Shown here in pieces: positions 45,218-52,530 of a stretch of 64,000 bases of DNA. This DNA comes from Thermoplasmata archaeon (lineage in GTDB: Archaea; Thermoplasmatota; Thermoplasmata; Lutacidiplasmatales; UBA184). The notes under the pieces are model-generated. The model was not told where the DNA came from and searched no databases. It saw only the letters and a program-made list of their open reading frames with translations. The translations under genes and the position numbers were made by a program. Position 1 is the stretch's first letter; each line of letters begins with the position of its first letter. The stretch spans positions 568,478-632,477 of the forward strand of contig JAKIWV010000002.1 of assembly GCA_022749815.1 (NCBI GenBank). The letters are read 5' to 3'.

Positions 45218-45673
45218 TCACCTCGCGGGCGATTCTTCGGGCCCGGCAGCCCAGGGGACGGGCGCGAACCGGCGGTCGTCGGCATCTAGTTCGAAGGCGC
45301 CCAGTTCTCCCGCCCGGCCGTGGTCGACCGAAAGGACGAGGTAGGTGTACCATGGCCATGCGTTCTCTTCGTCGAACAGCGACGGTGCCGCCGGGTGGTC
45401 GGGATGTGAATGGTAGAAGCCCGCCACCGATTCGCCGGTTCCCTCGAGCGACCGCTCGACCTTCCGAAGCTCCTCTGGCGGGATGACGAACCGGCGGTCT
45501 CTCTCCCCTTCTACCCGGTTCTCCATTGGCATGACGCGGAGGATTCGGCGGGCCTCCGAAGCGCCTGAGACCGACTCCCGGGCGACGAGGAAACCGCAGC
45601 ACTCCTCGGGGTACGTCGCTTCCCCGTGGCGACGGATCTGCTCGACGATCCGCTCGGGCAGGACGACCCTCAC
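45218..45673 (-). CDS. JAMM/MPN+ metalloprotease (Mec-like)
   Basis: This 151-residue zinc protease has a complete JAMM motif: the general-base Glu in TYPEECCGFLVA (residues 20-31) and GFYHSHPDHPAAPSLFD with His88, His90, Ser98 and Asp101. Mec of mycobacteria, the nearest functional parallel, removes newly made cysteine from the CysO C-terminus; archaeal relatives cleave ubiquitin-like SAMPs. GTG 45673 overlaps the stop of the CysM-like gene, and the CysO-MoeZ fusion follows. It could act on CysO-cysteine and also free the fused CysO domain at its diglycine. Confidence 0.9.
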   Translation of the reverse strand: MRVVLPERIVEQIRRHGEATYPEECCGFLVARESVSGASEARRILRVMPMENRVEGERDRRFVIPPEELRKVERSLEGTGESVAGFYHSHPDHPAAPSLFDEENAWPWYTYLVLSVDHGRAGELGAFELDADDRRFAPVPWAAGPEESPAR

Positions 45674-46650
45674 GCCATCTCCTCCCAGTACCGGTCCGAG
45701 AGGTACCGGTCCCCTCCATCGGGAAGTATCGCGACCATGACCGCCGGGGCTCTCATCTGTTCGGCCACCGAGAGCATCGCGGCCACCGCCGCGCCCGAGG
45801 AGGTTCCGACGAACAGACCCTCTTCCCGCGCCAGTCGTCGGGTCATGGCCTGGGCGTCTTCCGTCGCGACTCGGACCGTATCATCCACCCAGCGCGCGTC
45901 GTAGGTGCCCGGGCGCAGCGCCGTGGGGAGGTGCTTCAGACCCTCGATGCCGTGCAATGGGACATCGGGTTCGACCCCAATCACTCGAACCGCAGAGTAG
46001 ACGTGTTTCAGGTACCGACCGATTCCCGAGATCGTGCCGCCCGTTCCGACCCCCGCGAACAGATGCGTCGTTCGCGCCGCGGTCTGTTCCCAGATCTCCG
46101 GTCCCGTGCCGAGGAAGTGCGCCTCCGGGTTCGCGGGGTGGTTGTACTGGTCCGCGTAGAAGTACCGGGCCGGTTCGGCCGCTGCGCGACGCCGTGCCTC
46201 CCGCTGGGCACCGTCGGTGCCCTCCGCTGGATCGGTGAAGACGACCTCGGCACCGTACGCCCGGAGCCGCTGCACCCTTTCGGAGCTCGCATTTCGGGGC
46301 AGGCAGATCTCCACCGGGAATCGAAGCCGGGCGCCCAGCATGGCGAACGAGATCCCGGTGTTGCCACTCGAGGCGTCGAGCAGGGTACGGCCGGCGTCGA
46401 GCTCTCCCGAGGAAATCGCGCCCCGGACGATGCCGAACGCGGCGCGGTCCTTGACCGAACCGGTCGGGTTCAGGAACTCGGCCTTGCCCCACAGTTCGAC
46501 CGGGGAGCCGATCTCGCGGCCCACGCGTTCGAGTCGAAGGAGGGGGGTGTGGCCAACGGTCCCCCATAGGGAGTCGTCGGAACGAAGGAAGGGAGCCGGG
46601 GCCGCGCGGACGCCCGAGGTGACTACCGAAGCTGGATGAGATGAGTGCAC
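45670..46650 (-). CDS. CysM-like cysteine synthase (PLP-dependent)
   Basis: This 326-residue fold-type II PLP enzyme joins sulfide or a thiocarboxylate to activated serine. The PLP lysine is in NPTGSVKDRA (Lys67), the substrate loop is DASSGNTGIS, the phosphate-binding loop is AGVGTGGTISGIG, and the C-terminal GTSSGAAVA is intact. The gene context (JAMM protease and CysO-MoeZ) suggests an O-phosphoserine type CysM using protein thiocarboxylate, rather than classical CysK. GTG 46650 overlaps the end of the regulator gene by 28 bp; no ATG precedes the conserved WGTVGHTPLLRL. Confidence 0.9.
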   Translation of the reverse strand: MHSSHPASVVTSGVRAAPAPFLRSDDSLWGTVGHTPLLRLERVGREIGSPVELWGKAEFLNPTGSVKDRAAFGIVRGAISSGELDAGRTLLDASSGNTGISFAMLGARLRFPVEICLPRNASSERVQRLRAYGAEVVFTDPAEGTDGAQREARRRAAAEPARYFYADQYNHPANPEAHFLGTGPEIWEQTAARTTHLFAGVGTGGTISGIGRYLKHVYSAVRVIGVEPDVPLHGIEGLKHLPTALRPGTYDARWVDDTVRVATEDAQAMTRRLAREEGLFVGTSSGAAVAAMLSVAEQMRAPAVMVAILPDGGDRYLSDRYWEEMA

Positions 46651-47279
46651 GTCAGCCCGCCCCGCGTGATCGAATCCTCGAGCTGCAGGCCTGACTGCCC
46701 CAGCAGCGCTTCGGTCAGGTGCTTGTCGAAGACCTCGCAGAGCAGGTAGGCATGCGTGAGGGCCGTGTGCCGGAACACGCAATTCGTCCGGGTGATCCGA
46801 ACCTCGCCATCGGGCAGCGTTTGCACCTCGGCCCGGAACCCGAGCTTGTTGAGCGCGGCGGCCACCGCGCGTATGCGCGCGTCTCGCGACATGTCCGGGG
46901 TGATCTCGGCGGCGATCTGCCGAGCCATCCGCCGCGCCGCTTCGGCGAAGAGCGCCGAGGTGTACCCTTCGCCCTCTTGGGAGAGCAGCTCCTCCATCAC
47001 GGAATCCAACAAGAATTCGTACCGGCGAGGGAACAAGTCCTGCCCTTGGGAGGTCAGCACGTAACGCTTCTTCGGGCGGCCAACGCCCTCCCGGTGGAAC
47101 GACGGAACGACGAGCCCGCGATCCTCGAGACGGTCGAGGTGCCCCCGTACAGCGCTCTCCTGAATCCCTAGGTTGCGGGCGAGGTCACGGGCGCTCCGGG
47201 GCGAACCGGCCAGCGCCTCGATGATCTTCCCCCGGGTCCCGTCGGTCAGGACCAGCTCTCCGGCGCTCATCGAGTCCAC
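46623..47279 (-). CDS. SufR-like Fe-S-sensing winged-helix regulator
   Basis: The 218-residue regulator has an N-terminal winged helix (GKIIEALAGSPRSARDLARN and ESAVRGHLDRLEDRGLV, residues 17-57) with the DeoR/MarR-like wing VGRPKKRYVLTSQG. In its C-terminal half three cysteines (Cys167, Cys181, Cys211) occur as TNCVFRHTA, LLCEVF and LTCTHLI, the pattern that coordinates an Fe-S cluster in cyanobacterial SufR. It is divergent from sufC and heads the cysM-mec-cysO/moeZ operon by overlap. It probably represses suf genes when Fe-S supply is adequate. GTG 47279 is 25 nt after a TATA box; ATG 47270 is the alternative. Confidence 0.85.
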   Translation of the reverse strand: MDSMSAGELVLTDGTRGKIIEALAGSPRSARDLARNLGIQESAVRGHLDRLEDRGLVVPSFHREGVGRPKKRYVLTSQGQDLFPRRYEFLLDSVMEELLSQEGEGYTSALFAEAARRMARQIAAEITPDMSRDARIRAVAAALNKLGFRAEVQTLPDGEVRITRTNCVFRHTALTHAYLLCEVFDKHLTEALLGQSGLQLEDSITRGGLTCTHLIQLR

Positions 47280-47300
47280 TGAGGAGAAGAGGAGGGCGCG

Positions 47301-47308
47301 CTATATGG
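47301..47308 (-). promoter_or_regulatory. TATA box of the SufR-like regulator operon
   Basis: CATATAGC on the minus strand, centred about 25 nt before GTG 47279. Confidence 0.5.
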
Positions 47309-47319
47309 CCTTTCCCGAT

Positions 47320-47329
47320 TTTACACACC
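47320..47329. promoter_or_regulatory. TTTACACACC element, candidate SufR operator (sufC side)
   Basis: The decamer TTTACACACC lies between the regulator and sufC promoters, just upstream of the sufC TATA box. The same decamer occurs in the sufD promoter at 52372. It is AT-rich against a GC-rich background and occupies the expected place for a repressor of both divergent units. Confidence 0.55.
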
Positions 47330-47336
47330 GCAATAT

Positions 47337-47346
47337 GCTTTAATAG
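47337..47346 (+). promoter_or_regulatory. TATA box of sufC
   Basis: GCTTTAATAG, centred about 35 nt before ATG 47377, giving a leader of about 8 nt. Confidence 0.5.
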
Positions 47347-47376
47347 CCGTCGGGGCTCGAATGACTAAGGTTCCCC

Positions 47377-48159
47377 ATGTCGACGCCTCTTCCCATCCAA
47401 CATACCCTATCGATCCAAGACCTGCACGCCGAGATTGCCGGCAAGAAGATCCTCAAGGGCGTCTCGATCGAGCTCAGGTCCGGCGAGCTGGCCGCCATCA
47501 TGGGACCGAATGGCTCCGGTAAGAGCACGCTCGCGTACTGCCTGATGGGTCACCCGAAGTACAAGGTCACCTCGGGGCGTGTGACGCTGGACGGAAAGGA
47601 TCTCCTCACGCTTCCGGTTGACCAGCGGGCCAAGCTTGGATTGTTTCTGGGGTTCCAGTATCCTCAGGAGATCTCGGGACTCTCGATGGCGAAGTTCCTC
47701 TGGACGGCCTACGCCCAAAAGCACCCCGGGCCCGACGTCGACACGACCGCCTTCGACGAGAACCTGACGAACCATTTGGGCTTCCTCGAGATGGACAAAT
47801 CCTGGTTGAAACGCTCCGTGAACGAAGGGTTCTCGGGGGGTGAGAAGAAGCGGTCCGAGATCCTCCAGATGGCGACGTTCGAACCCATCTTCGCGGTGCT
47901 CGACGAGCCCGACTCCGGCCTCGACATCGATGCGGTCCGCGCCGTCGGGGAGACGGTATCCAAGGTGCAGAAGGAACGCCCCGACCTGGGGATCCTTCTC
48001 ATCACGCACTACCAACGCATCCTCAAGTACCTCAATCCGGACAAGGTCCACGTAATGGTTGACGGCGTCGTCGCGCTTTCGGGTGGCCGCGAATTGGCCC
48101 TCGAGCTCGAGGCCCGCGGCTATGACTGGGTAAAGCCCCCAGCCGCGCCCCCGGCCTGA
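47377..48159 (+). CDS. sufC: SufC, Fe-S assembly ATPase
   Basis: This 260-residue ABC-type ATPase powers the SufBCD scaffold. Walker A is GPNGSGKSTLAYCL, the SufC-type signature is NEGFSGGEKKRSEILQ, Walker B is FAVLDEPDSGLDIDAV and the H-loop is ILLITHYQRIL. Length is typical. It leads the plus-strand sufC-sufS-sufB cluster, separated from sufS by 60 bp, and is divergent from the SufR-like regulator. Confidence 0.96.
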   Translation: MSTPLPIQHTLSIQDLHAEIAGKKILKGVSIELRSGELAAIMGPNGSGKSTLAYCLMGHPKYKVTSGRVTLDGKDLLTLPVDQRAKLGLFLGFQYPQEISGLSMAKFLWTAYAQKHPGPDVDTTAFDENLTNHLGFLEMDKSWLKRSVNEGFSGGEKKRSEILQMATFEPIFAVLDEPDSGLDIDAVRAVGETVSKVQKERPDLGILLITHYQRILKYLNPDKVHVMVDGVVALSGGRELALELEARGYDWVKPPAAPPA

Positions 48160-48219
48160 GGAGCCTCGGCGGCGGCCCCGTCCTGCATCGGCGAACCGGC
48201 GAGGAGGCGAGGGAGTTTC

Positions 48220-49449
48220 ATGGACGTCGAACGAATCCGCCGGGATTTTCCCATCTTCAACCGGAAATTCCACGGGCACCCCCTTGCGTATCTCGATTCG
48301 GCCGCGTCGTCCCAGAAGCCCACCGTCGTGATCGAGGCCGAACGGGAATTCTACGAACAGCGGAATGCGAACGTGCACCGGGGGGTCTACGGGCTCTCCG
48401 AGGAGGCCACCGATGCCTACGAGAAGGCCCGGGAACGCGTCGCCCGGTTCCTTCACGCCCGCGACCCGCAGGAGATTGTGTTCGTGCGCGGCACGACGGA
48501 GGCGCTCAACGTCGTCGCGTCGGGGTTGGGGCAAACGCGCCTTCGCGAGGGCGGTCGGGTCGTAACAACGGTCATGGAACACCACTCCAACATCGTTCCG
48601 TGGCACATGCTCCGCGAGCGGGCCGGCATCGACCTTCGCTTCATCGACATCGACGACGACGGGCGGCTCCGGCTGGACGGGTACGACGACGCACTCGACG
48701 GCTCCGCGAAGGTCGTGACTTTGTCCCACGTCTCCAACGTACTGGGGACGGTCAACCCCGTTCGCGAGGTCGCCGACCGCGCGCACGATTCCGGAGCCCT
48801 GGTCGTGGTCGACGCGGCCCAGTCGGCACCCCATCGCCCGCTGGACGTCGAAGCCCTTGGCGCGGATTTCGTGGCCTTCTCGGGCCACAAAACGCTCGCT
48901 CCGATGGGGATCGGGGTCCTATGGGGGCGCGCCGAACTGCTGCGGGAGCTCCCCCCGTACATGGGAGGCGGGGAGATGATCCGCTCCGTGCACACCGACC
49001 GGGTCGATTACGCCGACCCTCCGGCCCGCTTCGAGGCCGGCACTCCGAACGTGGCAGGGGCGTGCGCCCTATCGGTCGCGCTCGATTACCTCGAGCGAGT
49101 CGGTTGGGACGATATGGCGGCCCACGAGCATCAGCTCCTGGAACGTGCCTTCCGGTTGGCGGCGGAGCGGTTCGACGGCACGATCCGGATCTATGGGCCC
49201 CCCCTCTCCGAGCCGCACGACGCCGTGCTGTCCTTCTCCGTCCAAGGCGTCCACCCGCACGACGTGGCGACCATCCTGGACCGGGAAGGCCTCGCAATTC
49301 GCAGCGGCCACCACTGCGCGCAACCCCTCATGAATCGGCTCAACGTCCCGGCACTCAACAGGGCGAGCGTCTACCTCTACAACACCGCCGAGGAGATCGA
49401 CCGTCTCTTCGGCGCGCTCGAGAAGGTCAATAAGGTCTTCGCGGCCTGA
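48220..49449 (+). CDS. sufS: SufS-type cysteine desulfurase
   Basis: This 409-residue PLP enzyme takes sulfur from cysteine for Fe-S assembly. It has the SufS N-terminus LAYLDSAASSQKP, the cofactor-binding VVVDAAQSAPHRPLDV, the Schiff-base lysine in VAFSGHKTLAPMG and the catalytic cysteine in AIRSGHHCAQPLMNRL (type II desulfurase). It starts at ATG 48220 after a GGCGAGGGAG stretch. SufU, its usual partner, is encoded at 55274. Confidence 0.95.
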   Translation: MDVERIRRDFPIFNRKFHGHPLAYLDSAASSQKPTVVIEAEREFYEQRNANVHRGVYGLSEEATDAYEKARERVARFLHARDPQEIVFVRGTTEALNVVASGLGQTRLREGGRVVTTVMEHHSNIVPWHMLRERAGIDLRFIDIDDDGRLRLDGYDDALDGSAKVVTLSHVSNVLGTVNPVREVADRAHDSGALVVVDAAQSAPHRPLDVEALGADFVAFSGHKTLAPMGIGVLWGRAELLRELPPYMGGGEMIRSVHTDRVDYADPPARFEAGTPNVAGACALSVALDYLERVGWDDMAAHEHQLLERAFRLAAERFDGTIRIYGPPLSEPHDAVLSFSVQGVHPHDVATILDREGLAIRSGHHCAQPLMNRLNVPALNRASVYLYNTAEEIDRLFGALEKVNKVFAA

Positions 49450-49508
49450 GCGACAAGCCCGGGAGCGCTCCGGCGGCCCGGGGGTGTCGGCCCTGGCACT
49501 ACGCCTCA

Positions 49509-49517
49509 TTTAAATAC
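49509..49517 (+). promoter_or_regulatory. TATA box of sufB
   Basis: ATTTAAATA, centred about 34 nt before ATG 49547, giving a leader of about 7 nt. It shows that sufB has its own promoter although sufS ends about 100 bp upstream. No TTTACACACC element is seen here. Confidence 0.5.
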
Positions 49518-49546
49518 AGATACGTGATGGAATTACCGGGGTTGAC

Positions 49547-50959
49547 ATGGCGCAATCGGTTACCGAGTTCCAGCCACTCGATTACACTCGCTACGACTTC
49601 AAGGACCCCGAGACCTACAAGGTCCGAATTGCCAAGGGATTGTCGCGCGAGGTCGTCGAGCAGATCTCGAAGATCAAGGACGAGCCCAGCTGGCTGCTCG
49701 ACTACCGGCTCCGCGCCTACGAGACCTTCGTCGAAAAGCCCATGCCGGACTGGGGTCCGGACCTTTCCGACATCGATTTCGATGCCTACACCTACTACGC
49801 GAACCCCCTCGCCGAAGGCGAGACTAAGCGGAGCTGGGACGATGTGCCGGCCGACATCAAGAACACCTTCGAGCGACTCGGCATCCCGAAGGCGGAGCGC
49901 GAGTTCTTCGGCGGCGTCGGCGCGCAGTACGACTCGGGGACCGTCTACCACAAGATCCGCGAGGACCTTCAGAAGAAGGGGGTCATCTTCACCGACACCG
50001 ACACGGCGGTGAAGGAATACCCCGAGATCCTCCAGAAGTACTTCGGCAAGATCGTTCCGTTCAACGACAACAAGTTCTCGGCGCTGAACTCGGCCGTCTG
50101 GTCGGGGGGCAGCTTCGTCTACGTCCCGCCGGGCGTCGATGCCGGGATCCCGCTCCAGGCCTACTTCCGGATCAACGCCAAGAACGTCGGTCAGTTCGAG
50201 CGCACGCTCATCATCGCCGACCGCGGGGCGAAGGTCCACTACATCGAGGGCTGCACGGCGCCGGTCTACTCCACCGACTCGCTCCACGCGGCCGTCGTCG
50301 AGGTCATCGCCGAGCCGTATGCGAAGGTACGGTACACGACCGTCCAGAACTGGTCGAAGAACGTCTACAATCTCGTGACCAAGCGGGCCGTGGCAGAGGA
50401 AGGCGCGCTCGTCGAATGGGTCGACGGGAACATGGGTTCCAAGGTGACGATGAAGTATCCTTCGGTGTTCCTCAAGGGCCGCGGGTCGCGGGCCGATATC
50501 CTCTCCGTAGCCTTCGCGTCGCAGGGCCAGATCATCGACTCGGGGGCGAAGGCCGTCCACCTGGCGCCGGACACCTCGAGCAAGATCGTTTCCAAGTCGA
50601 TCGCCATCCGCGGGGGCCAGACGAGCTACCGGGGACTGCTCCGGGTTGCTAAGGGCGCCAGCGGCGTCAAGGCCGCGGTCCGGTGCGACGCCCTGCTCCC
50701 CGATGAGCTGAGCCGGTCGGACACCTATCCGTACAACGAGATCCACGAAGAGGATGCCACGATCACCCACGAAGCGGTCGTCGGGAAGATCGGCGAGGAG
50801 CAGATCTTCTACTTGATGAGCCGGGGGCTGAACGAGAACGACGCGATCCACCTGATCCTGATGGGCTTCCTCGCGGAGTTCGCGAAGGAGCTTCCGATGG
50901 ACTACGCCCTCGAGCTCAACCGGCTGATCCAGCTCGAGATGATCGGCGCCGTCGGCTGA
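49547..50959 (+). CDS. sufB: SufB, Fe-S scaffold subunit
   Basis: This 470-residue beta-helix protein is the main Fe-S scaffold with SufC and SufD. Family hallmarks are the N-terminal YKVRIAKGLSREVVEQIS, GTVYHKIREDLQKKGVIF, SGGSFVYVPPGVD, VHYIEGCTAPVYSTDSLH, the PHEDATITHEA-like HEEDATITHEAVVGKIGEEQIFY, and the C-terminal GFLAEFAKELPMDYALELNRL. It faces sufD tail to tail with 7 bp between the stops. Confidence 0.96.
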   Translation: MAQSVTEFQPLDYTRYDFKDPETYKVRIAKGLSREVVEQISKIKDEPSWLLDYRLRAYETFVEKPMPDWGPDLSDIDFDAYTYYANPLAEGETKRSWDDVPADIKNTFERLGIPKAEREFFGGVGAQYDSGTVYHKIREDLQKKGVIFTDTDTAVKEYPEILQKYFGKIVPFNDNKFSALNSAVWSGGSFVYVPPGVDAGIPLQAYFRINAKNVGQFERTLIIADRGAKVHYIEGCTAPVYSTDSLHAAVVEVIAEPYAKVRYTTVQNWSKNVYNLVTKRAVAEEGALVEWVDGNMGSKVTMKYPSVFLKGRGSRADILSVAFASQGQIIDSGAKAVHLAPDTSSKIVSKSIAIRGGQTSYRGLLRVAKGASGVKAAVRCDALLPDELSRSDTYPYNEIHEEDATITHEAVVGKIGEEQIFYLMSRGLNENDAIHLILMGFLAEFAKELPMDYALELNRLIQLEMIGAVG

Positions 50960-50966
50960 GCCGACG

Positions 50967-52367
50967 CTACCTCAACTTCGTGTCGAAGCGCCACTCGTCG
51001 CCGCTCTCCACGCCCAGCAGCTCCAGGGCGGGCAGCGCGGGATAGCCCCCATCGGTCCAGGTCAGCGGCCGGCCTTCCCACCGCGTCGTCAGGTGGGGGT
51101 AGAGGAGGTCCCGCAGGCCGACGATCGGCGCCCGGTCCATGACGTAGGAGAGGAATCCCTCGCTGATCATCCGGACGGCTTGCTGGCGCTCGATCCCCCG
51201 CGACTCGAGGTAGAAGACCCGCTCCGGGTCCACCGGCGCCACCGAAGAGGAGTGGGTCGCCTTGACGTCCCGACAGAGGATCTCGAGCACCGGGATCGTG
51301 TCCGACCGGGCGCCCCGGGAGAGGAGCATCGCGTGCTCGGAGAGGTAACTGATCGTCTTGCGGGCCTCTTTCTCGATGCGGGCCATGCCCCGGCTCACGC
51401 CGCGGGACTCGTCGCGGAAGACGCCCCGGGTGATCGATTGGCCGTGGGTGTCGGTGCCGATGTGGGTGATCTGCACGTAGCTGTCGTAGGCCTGTTGGCG
51501 GTCGCCGTAGAACGATTGGAGGTCGCTCAGGTCCCCGCCGTTCCCGACGATGTCGGAGTAGTTCCGGCTGCGCGTCCGGAAGCCCCCGTATCCGGCGGAG
51601 ACCCAGGCGAGCTGGGAGTTCGGGCCCACGGTGCCGGAGCGCGAGTAGGAGGCGACGACCTGCTCGTCGGGGGCGTGGACGGTGACGTACGCCAGGCGCG
51701 CCGACGCGGCGGTTTCCGCGCGGATGATCGAGCCGTAGAACCGCTGGCCGGTCGGCTCCCCGGTGCTGTAGACCTCCTCGGAAAACACAACCCGGCTGTC
51801 CGCGCCGGCGCGGAGATGTCGACGGACGGAGAGCGCCTCTTGCGGGCGGGAGAATATGGTGATGTCCTGGATCCGGACCGGGACCGGACAGTGGTCCGGT
51901 ACCTCGATGTCGACGCCGCGGTTCATGAACGCCGTGGTCAGCGCCTCGAACTTGTCGATCCGCTTTCCCTTGAAATCGATGCCCTGAAGAAAGGCCGCGA
52001 CCGACTCGTCTCCGGATCGGAGGATTTCGGGTAGCGCGCGCACCTTCACTCCGGCGGTCCGGAGCGGCTCGGGGAACTCGACGCGGGTACCCGACCCATC
52101 GTGAACGATTCGGAGCAGGTCCGGGGTCAGCCGCGGTGTGCCGACGGGACCTCCTCCCGAGAGAGGGGAGACTCCTGTCAGGTCCGCTCCTCGGAAGTAC
52201 GCGTATTTTTTGTAGAGGGGGTCCGGCTCGATCGGCAGTGCCAAGAACGACTCGAAGGCCGTTTGACGAACCGTGGCGAGCGACGAGGGATCTCCGAGCT
52301 CTTGCGAGAGCGCGGAGACCTGAGCGAGATCGAACCAACGACCGTAGGCAGGGGCGGAGCTCTCCAT
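50967..52367 (-). CDS. sufD: SufD, Fe-S scaffold subunit
   Basis: The 466-residue SufD forms the SufBC2D complex. Its N-terminal region (LPIEPDPLYKKYAYFRGADL) is SufD-like, the central region is a beta-helix with NIDVEVPD-type repeats, and the C-terminal KATHSSSVAPVDPERVFYLESRGI and RMISEGFLSYVMDRAPI are diagnostic. It is on the opposite strand to sufB, unlike the usual sufBD order, with its own leaderless promoter overlapped by the TTTACACACC element. Confidence 0.95.
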   Translation of the reverse strand: MESSAPAYGRWFDLAQVSALSQELGDPSSLATVRQTAFESFLALPIEPDPLYKKYAYFRGADLTGVSPLSGGGPVGTPRLTPDLLRIVHDGSGTRVEFPEPLRTAGVKVRALPEILRSGDESVAAFLQGIDFKGKRIDKFEALTTAFMNRGVDIEVPDHCPVPVRIQDITIFSRPQEALSVRRHLRAGADSRVVFSEEVYSTGEPTGQRFYGSIIRAETAASARLAYVTVHAPDEQVVASYSRSGTVGPNSQLAWVSAGYGGFRTRSRNYSDIVGNGGDLSDLQSFYGDRQQAYDSYVQITHIGTDTHGQSITRGVFRDESRGVSRGMARIEKEARKTISYLSEHAMLLSRGARSDTIPVLEILCRDVKATHSSSVAPVDPERVFYLESRGIERQQAVRMISEGFLSYVMDRAPIVGLRDLLYPHLTTRWEGRPLTWTDGGYPALPALELLGVESGDEWRFDTKLR

Positions 52368-52371
52368 CGAA

Positions 52372-52381
52372 TTTACACACC
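52372..52381. promoter_or_regulatory. TTTACACACC element, candidate SufR operator (sufD)
   Basis: Identical to the decamer at 47320. It lies between the sufD TATA box and the ATG, and with the following TTGTGTTTA forms an imperfect inverted repeat, so a bound repressor would block transcription start. Confidence 0.55.
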
Positions 52382-52389
52382 AATTTGTG

Positions 52390-52397
52390 TTTATAAG
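52390..52397 (-). promoter_or_regulatory. TATA box of sufD
   Basis: CTTATAAA on the minus strand, centred 26.5 nt before ATG 52367: a leaderless promoter. Confidence 0.6.
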
Positions 52398-52530
52398 TTG
52401 TGCGGGACCGGCCGCCGCCGAGCCGCTTTTTCGGAGGAGATCGAAGAAAAAGAGGGGAAGGGGTTAATGGGGCCGACGGGGGGGAACCGCCGGCCCCTGG
52501 GTTCAGCGTGCTACTCGATCGGTCGTTCCT

